Assembly (NCBI GenBank): GCA_041920565.1
Contig: JBHGXS010000053.1
Location: 65,033 to 129,032 of the forward strand
Source of the DNA: JAGHKQ01 sp041920565
GTDB lineage: Bacteria; Bacillota; Bacilli; Bacillales; Bacillaceae_G
DNA length: 64,000 bases
Reading direction: 5' to 3'
In this document: positions 33,901 to 42,125 of the stretch, in pieces
How the letters are laid out: each line of letters begins with the position of its first letter
How positions within the stretch are numbered: position 1 is the stretch's first letter
Program-made: the position numbers and the translations under genes
Notes under the pieces: model-generated
What the model saw: only the letters and a program-made list of their open reading frames with translations
Database searches by the model: none
Told to the model about the DNA's origin: nothing

Positions 33901-34314
33901 ATGAAGTCGGCAGTGTTGTACGAGGGAAAGGCAATCTCGGAGGTCCAACCAGGTACCGTCAAAATTGAAGTAAAATGGTGTGGCATTTGTGGGACAGACT
34001 TGCATAAATATAGTAAAGACCCAAATGAACAGCCCTTTACGCTTGGTCATGAAATTGTCGGCACCGTTGCGACGCTGGGGGAGGGAATTACACAATTTTC
34101 AGTTGGAAATCGTGTCGTTATAGAGCCGGGGGGGGCATTGCGGTGAATGTGAAATGTGTGTAAGGGGACATTACTTTAATTGATAACGGAGATATAGATG
34201 TGAAATCCTTAATTATGAAATGAATTTCACTCGACAATGTCATATCGGACAGCTTTGATATTCTGCTCGAAGATCAAGCACAGGCAAAAGATCCTTGTCT
34301 CGATAAAAGCCTAG
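33901..34314 (+). pseudogene. bdhA: Butanediol dehydrogenase gene with internal deletion
   Basis: The first part, from ATG 33901, encodes the zinc alcohol dehydrogenase N-terminus (VKWCGICGTDLHKYSKDP, LGHEIVGTVATLGEGI). A frameshift in a poly-G run near 34130 leads to the structural zinc text CGECEMCVRGHYF. Then at about 34178 the sequence jumps to the far C-terminus of the same enzyme (LIDNGDIDVKSLIMK, a TGA, ISLDNVISDSFDILLED, and after another frameshift KILVSIKA and TAG). About 230 central codons are gone. GGAGAGG precedes the ATG. The enzyme would have made 2,3-butanediol/acetoin. Confidence 0.85.
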
Positions 34315-34435
34315 CGCTCGTCATACTGGGCTTCCTTTTTGAATTTGGAAACAAATGGGTTAGATACTAAAAAGATTGTCTTGAAGTGCAAAACATGGTT
34401 TACTATAATGAGCAATGTGCTTAAAAAAGTTAAAC

Positions 34436-34760
34436 TTGGTGAACTATCCACCACTTAGCCACGAAGTGGGGGCTTCCTGTTGCTTAGCCTGCAGCATGCA
34501 GAACGTTCTGCGCCGTCTTACATGAACTTCACAGGCGTAAGGACAGTCTCTTGTCCTACAAAACATCTAGCCCCTATTACGTCTAAGATCTTACGGCAGC
34601 AGCGAGTTTCCTGCTACCAACCTCATATCTTAGGGTTCCAAAGGGCGCGTTTGGTGATAGTGCTACAGAAAGCATATAGAATAGTAAAGACAAACTTTTG
34701 TGCATTCGCACAACCGGAATTCATCCCTCCCTATCGTCGGTCTTTGCCCTGCACATGCTT
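34436..34760 (-). mobile_element. 3' relic of an IS605-type tnpB element with right-end/omegaRNA hairpin
   Basis: Minus-strand text in the range shows a tnpB-like tail (ILDVIGARCFVGQETVLTPV, stop) followed by GAAGCCCCCACTTC-GTGGCTAAGTGG-TGGATAGTTCAC, the right-end hairpin of IS200/IS605 elements, which is also the 3' end of the TnpB guide RNA. The catalytic part of tnpB and the left end are not seen, so the element is dead. The left limit near 34436 is set by the GTTCAC end; the upper limit is approximate. Confidence 0.65.
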
Positions 34761-34890
34761 GAGGAAGGGGAATTCTTTCGGATTATGCTAAAAAATTTTA
34801 GTTGCACCATGAAGAGGTCAGGAGTAAAATACTCTCATGTGAAGTTGAACTTGAGATAGAGGAAGTGTCTTAAGGGAGAGGTGAAAAAGA

Positions 34891-36822
34891 ATGTGGAACA
34901 ACATTAAAACACAATTCAAGACACAATTTAAAGACATCCGCTTTATTCTTTTGACAGCGGTATTTGTTTGGTTAAAAACGTATATTATTACTCGCATAAG
35001 CTTTGACTTGAAACTCGAAAATCCAATGCAAGAGTTTATTTTATTTATCAGCCCGTTAGCAGCATCTCTATTCTTAGTTGGTTTGGCGATGTTTGCGAAA
35101 GGTAAAAAGCGCAATTACATCGCGATCGGGATTGACATCTTGTTAACGATTGTCTTAATCGGAAATGCGATGTTCTATGGCTTCTTTAACGACTTTGTGA
35201 CATTGCCTGTATTGACGCAAACAACGAACTTCGGAAGCCTTGGCTCTTCTGTCAAAGAATTGCTTGACTGGAGAATACCTGCAGTATTCCTTGATGTGTT
35301 TGTTCTATTTTACTTGGTAATGAAAAAGCCGGGTCTTGCAAGCATTGGCCGTGTATCTCGTCCGACTAAATCCTTGTACTTCTTAACATCCGTTGCCGTA
35401 TTTATGGTGAACCTAGGACTTGCGGAAGTACAGCGTCCGGAACTGTTGACTCGTTCCTTCGACCGCGTCATGCTTGTTAAAAACTTAGGCCTATACTTCC
35501 ATCAAATGTACGATGTCGGTTTACAGGCAAAAGCTACTTCTCAAAAAGCATTTGCCGACAGCAGCAAATTGTCTGAAACAGAAAACTACGTAAAAGCAAA
35601 TAACATACCAAACTCTGAAGTGTTTGGTAAGGCAAAAGGGAAAAACGTGATTGTTGTTTCTCTTGAATCTACACAAACATTCTTAATGAACGCGACTATA
35701 AACGGCCAAGAAGTAACGCCGTTCTTAAATCAATTTGCGAAAGAAAGTTATTACTTTGATAACTTCTTCCACCAAACTGGTCAAGGTAAAACATCTGACG
35801 CAGAGTTCATTATTGATAACTCATTGTATCCATTAGACCGCGGTGCTGTGTACTTTACACATGCAAACAATGAGTATGTAGCAACACCTGAAATTTTACG
35901 CCAACACGGATACTATACTGCCGTGTTCCATGCGAACAACGCAACGTTCTGGAACCGTAATATGATGTATCCATCACTTGGCTACGATCGTTATTTTAAC
36001 GAACTTGACTATAACGTCACTCCTGACAACAAAATCAGTTGGGGTCTGAAAGATGAAGATTTCTTTAAGCAATCTGTTGAAAAGCTGAAAGAGCTTCCGC
36101 AACCATTCTATACACGCTTTATCACATTAACCAACCACTTCCCTTTCAAGTATGATGATTCCATGAAAATGGTGGAACCATTCAATTCAGGGGATGGTAC
36201 GTTTGACCGTTACTTTGTAACCGCACGTTATCAAGACGAAGCATTAAAACAATTCATCGAAGAGTTAAAAGCAGCAGGCCTTTACGATAACTCTATTATC
36301 GTATTCTACGGAGACCACTATGGTATCTCTGAAAATCATAACGCTGCAATGGCTCAGTTCTTAGGCAAAGATGAAATTACACAATTCGATCACATTAACT
36401 TGCAAAGAACACCATTGTTCATTCACATTCCTGGCCAAACGAAAGGAGAAACAATCTCTAAAGTGGCAGGCCAAATTGACGTGAAACCGACAATTCTCAG
36501 CCTGTTAGGTATTGATACATCTAATGATATCGAATTCGGTCATGACTTGTTCTCGCCGGACCGCAAAGAGTTTGTCGTGATGCGTGACGGAAGCTTCGTA
36601 ACAGATAAATATATCTACTCTAACAACACATTCTACTCCCGTGCAACAGGCGAGGAAGTAGACGTACCGAAGGAAGAAGCGCAATCGTTAATTGAAAAAG
36701 CACAAAGCGAGTTGAACATGTCCGACCGCATTATCGAAGGTGACTTGCTCCGCTTTTTCGAAGGAAATAAAATTAAATCCGGCACAGTAAAAACACAAAT
36801 TAAGCCGGATGAGAATAAATAA
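34891..36822 (+). CDS. ltaS: Polyglycerolphosphate lipoteichoic acid synthase
   Basis: A 643-residue membrane enzyme that polymerises glycerol-phosphate from phosphatidylglycerol onto the glycolipid anchor outside the membrane. Five N-terminal helices (about 15-195), then a sulfatase-fold domain: VVSLESTQTF, the active-site threonine in TGQGKTSDAEF, NNATFWNRNMMYPSLGYDRYF, FYGDHYGISENHN near the metal-binding Asp-His, and HIPGQTKGE. A linker with LQAKATSQKA precedes the domain, a likely signal peptidase cleavage zone. GGGAGAGG stands before the ATG. Codon-smooth and intact, unlike its decayed surroundings. Confidence 0.96.
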   Translation: MWNNIKTQFKTQFKDIRFILLTAVFVWLKTYIITRISFDLKLENPMQEFILFISPLAASLFLVGLAMFAKGKKRNYIAIGIDILLTIVLIGNAMFYGFFNDFVTLPVLTQTTNFGSLGSSVKELLDWRIPAVFLDVFVLFYLVMKKPGLASIGRVSRPTKSLYFLTSVAVFMVNLGLAEVQRPELLTRSFDRVMLVKNLGLYFHQMYDVGLQAKATSQKAFADSSKLSETENYVKANNIPNSEVFGKAKGKNVIVVSLESTQTFLMNATINGQEVTPFLNQFAKESYYFDNFFHQTGQGKTSDAEFIIDNSLYPLDRGAVYFTHANNEYVATPEILRQHGYYTAVFHANNATFWNRNMMYPSLGYDRYFNELDYNVTPDNKISWGLKDEDFFKQSVEKLKELPQPFYTRFITLTNHFPFKYDDSMKMVEPFNSGDGTFDRYFVTARYQDEALKQFIEELKAAGLYDNSIIVFYGDHYGISENHNAAMAQFLGKDEITQFDHINLQRTPLFIHIPGQTKGETISKVAGQIDVKPTILSLLGIDTSNDIEFGHDLFSPDRKEFVVMRDGSFVTDKYIYSNNTFYSRATGEEVDVPKEEAQSLIEKAQSELNMSDRIIEGDLLRFFEGNKIKSGTVKTQIKPDENK

Positions 36823-36857
36823 AAAAATGATCTGCCGATCGGCAGGTCATTTTTTTA
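36822..36857 (+). terminator. ltaS terminator
   Basis: AAAAAATGA-T-CTGCCGATCGGCAG-G-TCATTTTTTT is an almost perfect palindrome of about 34 bases just after the stop codon. Confidence 0.88.
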
Positions 36858-36953
36858 TGTCATACATACTCCTTTCCAAAAGAAGGACTTTGCCTTTTTA
36901 CAGCTAATTTGTTAAGAAGAATGAAACTAATACGATGCTGGGAAGTGGAAAAA

Positions 36954-37814
36954 ATGGAACAGATTATCTTATTTGGGGATTGCTTTGTTGATACGAATGA
37001 AGAGCAGCCGGCTATCGGATTGGAAGAGCGCGGCTTACAGTTCGGCGACGGGATTTATGAAGTCATCCGTCTCTATAAAGGTATTTATCACTTATTGGAG
37101 CCCCATGTGGCCCGTTTATACCGTTCTATGAACGAAATTCATTTGAATCCCCCTTTTACAAAAGCGGAGCTTATGAAATGGCTGTATGAGCTGGTAGAAC
37201 GCAACAGATTTATAGATGACGGTATTGTCTACTTTCAAATCTCCCGCGGCATCCAAACACGAAATCATGTATTTTCTCCAAGCACTAAACCAACATGGTA
37301 TGCTTACCTTGTCAAAAAAGAACGGCCAATGGCATGGCTGCAAACCGGCGTCAATGCTTGCTTGGAAGAAGATGTGCGTTGGCTTCGCTGCGATATCAAA
37401 TCTTTAAATTTATTGCCTAACGTCCTGGCAAAAGCAAACGCCGACCGAAAAGGCTGCGCCGAAGCGTTATTTGTACGAAACGGCATCATAACAGAAGGAA
37501 GCCACTCCAATTTCTTTTTAGTGAAAAATGGTTCGCTTATTACTCATCCCGCTGACAACCTTATCTTAAACGGCATTGTCCGTCAGCATATCCTATCGTT
37601 AGCTGCACAATTGCGCATTCCGGTGCAAGAAGAGTTATTCACACCAAAAGATGTAAAAGAAGCGGACGAATGCTTTTTTACCGGCACCACGACAGAAGTG
37701 CTGCCAATGACTTATTTAGAAGGAATGCCGATTGGTACAGGAGCAGTAGGCCCTGTCACAAGACAACTGCAAAAAGCGTTTCAAGAAAACATTATATACA
37801 CGAAAAACCTCTAG
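36954..37814 (+). CDS. dat: D-amino-acid aminotransferase
   Basis: A 286-residue class IV PLP aminotransferase. RGLQFGDGIYEVIRLY near the N-terminus, the lysine that forms the PLP aldimine in CDIKSLNLLPNVLAK, the EALFVRNGIITEGSHSNFF segment, and CFFTGTTTEVLP are all present. The enzyme swaps amino groups between D-alanine and 2-oxo acids, making D-glutamate for peptidoglycan. ATG 36954 is preferred over an upstream start at 36909 because GGGAAGTGG precedes it and homologues start at a similar place. Confidence 0.93.
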   Translation: MEQIILFGDCFVDTNEEQPAIGLEERGLQFGDGIYEVIRLYKGIYHLLEPHVARLYRSMNEIHLNPPFTKAELMKWLYELVERNRFIDDGIVYFQISRGIQTRNHVFSPSTKPTWYAYLVKKERPMAWLQTGVNACLEEDVRWLRCDIKSLNLLPNVLAKANADRKGCAEALFVRNGIITEGSHSNFFLVKNGSLITHPADNLILNGIVRQHILSLAAQLRIPVQEELFTPKDVKEADECFFTGTTTEVLPMTYLEGMPIGTGAVGPVTRQLQKAFQENIIYTKNL

Positions 37815-37833
37815 CTCAGCGCCAGAGGTTTTG
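37804..37833 (+). terminator. dat terminator
   Basis: AAACCTCT pairs with AGAGGTTT across an 11-base loop and overlaps the stop codon; TTTTG follows. Confidence 0.75.
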
Positions 37834-38039
37834 TAATGAAAAAGTAACAGCTTTTCTGTCCTCTTTTAGTAATATTGACATTTCCACGGAAAAAGGCGCA
37901 CGCCCCCTCTTTTTTGGCATCCTTCTTTATTTTCTTTCCATTCCGTTTCGTGCTGCCGGCCTATTTGCTTACGATTGGGACTTACAGGTCAAATCCATCA
38001 TCCTTCTCGCATTACTCGTCTTCCATCTTTCAGCGCCGC

Positions 38040-38240
38040 TCATCCTCGTTTTTGCACAACAAGCAGCAAGTACAACATACAAGCAGCACCGATTGCCCCA
38101 AAGCCAAGCGCTATGTAATCCAACGTCGTTTGTTTGCTCGGATTCATCACAGCCTGAAACACCTGCTCTCCTAATGCATACACTAAAATAATAACAAACA
38201 GCCAGCTTAACACTTTTTGCCCTTTCTTCACCTTTCTCAC
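38040..38240 (-). CDS. Small two-helix membrane protein (66 residues)
   Basis: Reads VKKGQKVLSWLFVIILVYAL, a first helix, EQVFQAVMNPSKQTTLDY, then a second helix IALGFGAIGAACMLYLLLVV ending QKRG. Both GTG 38240 and GTG 38231 are possible starts; the second has GAGGTGAG at a better distance. It overlaps by four bases the end of the broken nucleosidase gene upstream, so it may be read by coupling from that transcript. No family recognised. The 200 bases between it and dat carry a hydrophobic plus-strand frame (EKGARPLFFGILLYFLS) without a start site, which was not called. Confidence 0.6.
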   Translation of the reverse strand: MRKVKKGQKVLSWLFVIILVYALGEQVFQAVMNPSKQTTLDYIALGFGAIGAACMLYLLLVVQKRG

Positions 38241-38599
38241 CTCAAGGTAAGTGTACCAAAACTTATCAGAAAAAGACTTACCTTTTTGTAATAAGCAGTC
38301 CTGTTTTGTAAAAACATGTAAAAATCAGTTCTGTTCACAGCTGAATTCACCTTGCCAATGCCGGAACGAACGAGTACAACTTGCTTCCCGTCTAATGTTC
38401 CTTTGTAAAAGGTGTAACTCGCCACTTTTTTCACTTCTTCCATGTTCATTTTAGAACGGAGAATTTCCACTTCTTCTTCCATCGATCCAATAATGCCAGT
38501 GACCGAGTCACGAAACAGTTCCATTGCGGCTTCCGCTTTCTGGCCAAGGCTTGTCGTAATCACGAAAAATATCAGACAAATTAAACCTCTTTTCTTCAT
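38237..38599 (-). pseudogene. Truncated exported MTA/SAH nucleosidase gene
   Basis: From ATG 38599 (GAGGT upstream) a signal peptide MKKRGLICLIFFVITTSLGQ precedes the N-terminal part of a Pfs-type nucleosidase: TGIIGSMEEEVEILRSKM, FYKGTLDGKQVVLVRSGIGK and VNSAV. After this point the frame reads unrelated text and stops, so about 150 residues including the catalytic Asp and purine-binding C-terminal half are missing. Secreted versions of this enzyme occur in some Bacillus. The remaining 120 codons are probably non-functional. Confidence 0.75.
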
Positions 38600-38842
38600 A
38601 TTTTCTACCTCTTTTCCATTTTTCAACAAAAGTATTTTATATACAATTTTCACATGCTATAATTTAGAAAAAAGTTTTTCATAATTCCGAATCCGATGAG
38701 AGCTTTGTTTGCCGCTATTTTAAACCGAATTCAGCATATATAGAATAAGGAATATCTATTGACACCCTTCGACATGGAATTTAATATTTTTTAGTGTTGG
38801 AAAATCTTTCATTCATATTTTCATAGAAAGGATATGTGGCTT

Positions 38843-40216
38843 ATGAAAAAAGTTCTCGCAAGTATTGCAGCCGTGTCTGTAATTGGCGTTCCTGCCGTGG
38901 ATTCTGTACAAGCAGCACCAAACGAAACAGCAACAACTGGGGCAGTACAAAACGAGAAGCAACAGCTTGCAACACCGGCTGGAAGCTACACAGTAAAGGC
39001 AGACGCCCTTCGTGTCCGCACAGGGCCCGGAACGGATCATTCCATCATCGGAATGGTAACGAACGGACAAAAAGTGCAAGTGCTTGAAGAAGTGCAAGGA
39101 TGGTACAAAATTGTTTACAATAATCAAGAAGCATATGTAAGCAAAGATTATATTGCTTTTACGCCTGCAGGCGGTTCATTCACTGTAAATGCATCGGCTC
39201 TTAACGTTCGCACAGGCCCCGGCACAACTTACTCGGTCATCGGTTCGGTAAAAAATGGACAAACCCTTCAGATTATCGGGGAAATGAACGGTTGGTTCAA
39301 AATCGCGTATAACAATGGAGAAGGCTATGTAAGCAAACAGTATGTGACAGCATCGACTTCCGTCGCGACGCCGACACCGGCTCCAGCTCCTGCCGTTGTG
39401 CAAACAGGCGGAAAATATGTAGTAGATGCTTCTTCTCTCCGCGTTCGTACAGGTCCAAGCACAAGCCATCCTGTTATCGGCGGAGTTGTTAAGGGACATG
39501 TATTGCAAGTCACAGCCATCGAATCCGGTTGGTACAAAATCATTCATAACGGGCAAACAGGCTACGTCAGCAGAGACTATGTAACGTTTATCAAAGGAGA
39601 CGGAACGGAATCGGCTGCGGCTCCGGAAATTTATACAGTCCGGGCTAGTTCTCTATATGTAAGAAGCGGTGCCGGTACACAATACGGAGCAATCGGCAGC
39701 CTTTCTGCCGGCAAGCAAGTAGAAGTAATCGGAGAATCCGGTGACTGGTTCCAAATTAAATTTAACGGCGGCGCAGGCTACGTAAGCAAAGCTTATGTGA
39801 CAAAAGGAGCAGTGGAAGCTGCGACAGATACGCAGTCATCCCAACAAGGAGGAAGCATCAGCACACTTATCTCGCTTGCTAAGTCCTTTGTAGGCGTTCC
39901 ATACGTTTGGGGCGGCAGCAATCCGGACGGTTTCGACTGCAGCGGTTTCATCTCTTATGTTTACAATAAAAGCGGTATTTCCATGCCTCGTACATCCGTT
40001 GAAGGCTACTGGAATCGCTTAACTAAAACATCTTCACCGAGTGTTGGAGATCTTATTTACTTTAAAGATACATACAAACCGGGTCCTTCACATATGGGAA
40101 TTTTGATTGGCGGCGGCTACTTCATTCATGCCTCCAGTTCAAAAGGCGTGACGATCAGCCACATCAGCAATTCCTATTTCAGTTCTCATTTCTTGGGTTA
40201 CTCAAAACCGATATAA
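38843..40216 (+). CDS. Secreted wall hydrolase, four SH3b domains plus NlpC/P60
   Basis: A 457-residue exported protein. Signal peptide MKKVLASIAAVSVIGVPAV ends near VQAAPN. Four bacterial SH3 domains follow (about residues 48-110, 115-180, 193-255, 265-325), each with an LxVRxGPGTxxxxIG-type core, then an NlpC/P60 peptidase domain (about 340-457) with catalytic Cys in GFDCSGFISYVYNK and His in PSHMGILIGGGYFIHAS. Such enzymes cut gamma-D-Glu to diamino acid bonds in peptidoglycan stems. ATG 38843 is used because AAAGGA is ten bases upstream; ATG 38834 is too close to it. Family near YgiM/CwlO-type or B. cereus SH3-P60 proteins. Confidence 0.92.
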   Translation: MKKVLASIAAVSVIGVPAVDSVQAAPNETATTGAVQNEKQQLATPAGSYTVKADALRVRTGPGTDHSIIGMVTNGQKVQVLEEVQGWYKIVYNNQEAYVSKDYIAFTPAGGSFTVNASALNVRTGPGTTYSVIGSVKNGQTLQIIGEMNGWFKIAYNNGEGYVSKQYVTASTSVATPTPAPAPAVVQTGGKYVVDASSLRVRTGPSTSHPVIGGVVKGHVLQVTAIESGWYKIIHNGQTGYVSRDYVTFIKGDGTESAAAPEIYTVRASSLYVRSGAGTQYGAIGSLSAGKQVEVIGESGDWFQIKFNGGAGYVSKAYVTKGAVEAATDTQSSQQGGSISTLISLAKSFVGVPYVWGGSNPDGFDCSGFISYVYNKSGISMPRTSVEGYWNRLTKTSSPSVGDLIYFKDTYKPGPSHMGILIGGGYFIHASSSKGVTISHISNSYFSSHFLGYSKPI

Positions 40217-40223
40217 TCAAGAA

Positions 40224-40263
40224 AAACTGAGCACGGGTAATCCCCCGTGCTCAGTCCTTTTTT
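40224..40263 (+). terminator. Terminator-like hairpin leading repeat R3
   Basis: ACTGAGCACGGG pairs with CCCGTGCTCAGT, then CCTTTTTTT. It closes the NlpC/P60 gene, but nearly the same hairpin leads repeats R4 and R5, so it belongs to the repeat as well. Confidence 0.85.
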
Positions 40264-40530
40264 TGTTCCTGAACATCCTTGTTTTCTTTTTCCCCACATG
40301 ATTTCCAATTGAATTGCACCAAAATGACATCGAATTGTACGAAATTCAACATAATTGCACCAAAACAGCATCGAATTGCACGAAATTCAACATAATTGCA
40401 TCAAAACAGCACCGCATTGCACGAAATTCAATATAATTGCATCAAAACAGCACCGCATTGCACGAAATTCAACATAATTGCACCAAACACAACAACACAC
40501 TTCAGAATAGATGTCCCCATATAAAACGCT
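40264..40530 (+). repeat. Dispersed repeat R3: nine ATTGCAC units with alternating 21/20-bp pitch
   Basis: Units begin at 40313, 40334, 40354, 40375, 40395, 40416, 40436, 40457 and 40477. Odd units read ATTGCAYCAAAACAGCAyC and even ones ATTGCACGAAATTCAACAT, giving a 41-bp period in which each half also resembles the other. A head (CATGATTTCCA) and a tail (CAACACACTTCAGAATA, then CCATATAAAA) are shared with other copies. This is the longest copy in the window and the most regular. Confidence 0.9.
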
Positions 40531-40570
40531 GGACACTGTAGTAGGGAGGAATTTTATACCTTCTTATACC

Positions 40571-40712
40571 TCATTTTTTCTTCAGCTCTTTTACAAGCGA
40601 TGCACACATGAACAAAATCACAAATGCAAACGGAAAACCTGCGATAATGGAAGCCGTCATCCTGGCTTTGAATATGTCATGGAGCCCGTTTCAATTTCCG
40701 ATAACCCAACCT
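40571..40712 (-). pseudogene. 3' relic of a BCCT (OpuD-like) betaine transporter gene
   Basis: The minus strand reads NGLHDIFKARMTASIIAGFP, FAFVILFMCASLVKEL and KKK, then TGA. This matches the closing helix of BCCT transporters, where GGLxALQTASIIAGLPFA is usual. In-frame stops upstream mark the break. The other ~450 residues are gone. Identification is from pattern recall over about 35 residues. Confidence 0.55.
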
Positions 40713-40776
40713 ATAAAAGAAACGAAAAATTACGTTGATTACGGACGGGGAATTTATAAGAGGCCAACTCTCCTCT

Positions 40777-40809
40777 CCCCTGCTTTTTGATGAGCAGGGC
40801 TATTTTTTC
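40777..40809 (+). terminator. Isolated terminator-like hairpin
   Basis: CCCTGCT (40778-40784) pairs with AGCAGGG (40793-40799), then CTATTTTTT. No plus-strand gene precedes it, so it may belong to a lost gene. Confidence 0.6.
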
Positions 40810-40962
40810 TACATTTTCATTACAAAACGTTAAGCGGTCGTTACAGTTCGATTGAAAATAGATTATATTCCCTTCTTCGGACAATCGGATTGCTATACTA
40901 GGAGCAGTAACATTTTCCTTTTTGTTACCTGCTTAAAAATTAGTAATCGGGGTGGATGGGAA

Positions 40963-41712
40963 TTGAAGAAAGTACTCGGAATGGCAACAGCTGCTGTTTT
41001 AGGTTTTGGACTGTTTACCGCAACCGCTGATGCTGCCACAATTGTAAACACCAGCGTCTTAAACGTACGACAAGGTCCCGGAACGAATACAGCGATTGTC
41101 GGAAAAGCGACAAGAGGACAAGCGTTGAACGTAACAGAACGATTAGCAAGCGGCTGGATCAAGATTGATTATAATGGCGCTCCTGCTTATGTCAGCGGGC
41201 AATATACAATGGAAACAGCCTCCTATATCGTCAATGCATCCGTTTTAAATGTACGGCAAGGCGCTGGCACTCATACAGGTATCATTGGACAATTAGTAAG
41301 GGGGCAAAACCTCATATTGGTAGAAGAATTATCCAATGGCTGGATGAAAATCAGCTATAACGGCAAACCGGGATATGTAAGCAGCTCGTATGTTACAAAA
41401 TCGGGAACAGAACCGGCAAATCAAAAGGAGTTTTATGTAGAAGCGACTTCGTATTCTCCTTACTGTGAAGGCTGCAGCGGCATTACAGCCGCAGGTTACG
41501 ATGTTCGCGCCAATCCAAACATGAAGCTTATCGCCGTTGACCCGGCTGTGATTCCGCTTGGGAAACGGGTATATGTGGAAGGATATGGAGAAGCTGTGGC
41601 AGGTGATACAGGCGGCGCGATCAAAGGCAAGAAAATTGATGCTCTTATGCCGACGAATGAACAGGCATTGCAATGGGGACGGAAGGTTGTTAAAATCCAA
41701 ATACTAGATTAA
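40963..41712 (+). CDS. Secreted SH3b/3D-domain protein (YocH/YuiC type)
   Basis: A 249-residue exported protein from TTG 40963 (GGGTGG and a GGGA tract just upstream). Signal peptide LKKVLGMATAAVLGFGLF ends near ADAA. Two SH3b domains follow (about 25-90 and 95-160), each with VLNVRQGPG or VLNVRQGAG, then a 3D domain (about 168-249) with EATSYSPYCEGCSGITAAG, VDPAVIPLGKRVYVEGYG, GDTGGAIKGKKID. The three aspartates mark the double-psi-barrel fold shared with lytic transglycosylase MltA and stationary-phase wall hydrolases. Probably a muralytic enzyme; the bond is inferred. Confidence 0.9.
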   Translation: MKKVLGMATAAVLGFGLFTATADAATIVNTSVLNVRQGPGTNTAIVGKATRGQALNVTERLASGWIKIDYNGAPAYVSGQYTMETASYIVNASVLNVRQGAGTHTGIIGQLVRGQNLILVEELSNGWMKISYNGKPGYVSSSYVTKSGTEPANQKEFYVEATSYSPYCEGCSGITAAGYDVRANPNMKLIAVDPAVIPLGKRVYVEGYGEAVAGDTGGAIKGKKIDALMPTNEQALQWGRKVVKIQILD

Positions 41713-41713
41713 T

Positions 41714-41748
41714 AGAGTCGTCTCTTTCGGGGGACGGCTTTTCTTTTT
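41714..41748 (+). terminator. Terminator of the 3D-domain gene
   Basis: AGTCGTC pairs with GACGGCT around CTTTCGGGG, followed by TTTTCTTTTT. Confidence 0.7.
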
Positions 41749-41791
41749 GAAAAAAACAAAGCATAATAAAAAGAAAAGGAGCGGATAGAAG

Positions 41792-42094
41792 ATGAATCTA
41801 CAGCAAAAACCAGACTGGATCGGCACACCTCGCACCCATGAATATGAAGAAAACGGACAGCGTTATAAAATGATTTCTATTGATTTCACGCTAGAGAATG
41901 ATGATGCCCGTTATAAGCTGGTCATAACCGCAAACGAGAGAGAAACGATCTACGAATTTAAACAGTATATAACAAAAGAAGGAAAACAAAAGCCGTTTCT
42001 CACTGCGACGGATTATGTATGGAAAAACGAAACGATTCCTTTGATTGATGCTATTTTGGCAGATCCTTATGTACAAGAAATTTTGCAAAAATAA
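41792..42094 (+). CDS. Conserved-looking hypothetical protein, 100 residues
   Basis: MNLQQKPDWIGTPRTHEYEE opens a small soluble protein rich in alternating hydrophobic and charged residues (YKMISIDFTL, YKLVITANERETIYEFKQY), suggesting a compact beta-rich fold with a C-terminal helix (IPLIDAILADPYVQEILQK). Ribosome binding site AAAGGAGCGG is good and a perfect terminator follows. No family recognised, no signal peptide or membrane segment. Convergent with the FHA regulator gene. Confidence 0.65.
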   Translation: MNLQQKPDWIGTPRTHEYEENGQRYKMISIDFTLENDDARYKLVITANERETIYEFKQYITKEGKQKPFLTATDYVWKNETIPLIDAILADPYVQEILQK

Positions 42095-42125
42095 AAGAGA
42101 ACTTTCCATCGAAAGTTCTCTTTTA
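42092..42125. terminator. Bidirectional terminator
   Basis: A perfect 14-bp stem, AAAAGAGAACTTTC and GAAAGTTCTCTTTT, with a CATC loop, between two convergent genes. Confidence 0.92.

Noticed and set aside
33392..33934. 180-codon minus-strand frame over the Mn riboswitch
   Set aside because: Its first 115 codons read through the folded leader and terminator; only the last 64 codons have a ribosome binding site and protein-like text.
34891..36822. ltaS as a recently acquired gene, because relics surround it
   Set aside because: It is full length, with normal motifs, and the decay is confined to its flanks.
37836..38039. Hydrophobic plus-strand frame after dat
   Set aside because: No start codon with a ribosome binding site, and it runs into the antisense of the 66-residue membrane protein gene.
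40264..40530. CRISPR array
   Set aside because: Units are continuous and degenerate with no unique spacers of constant length, and no cas genes are near.
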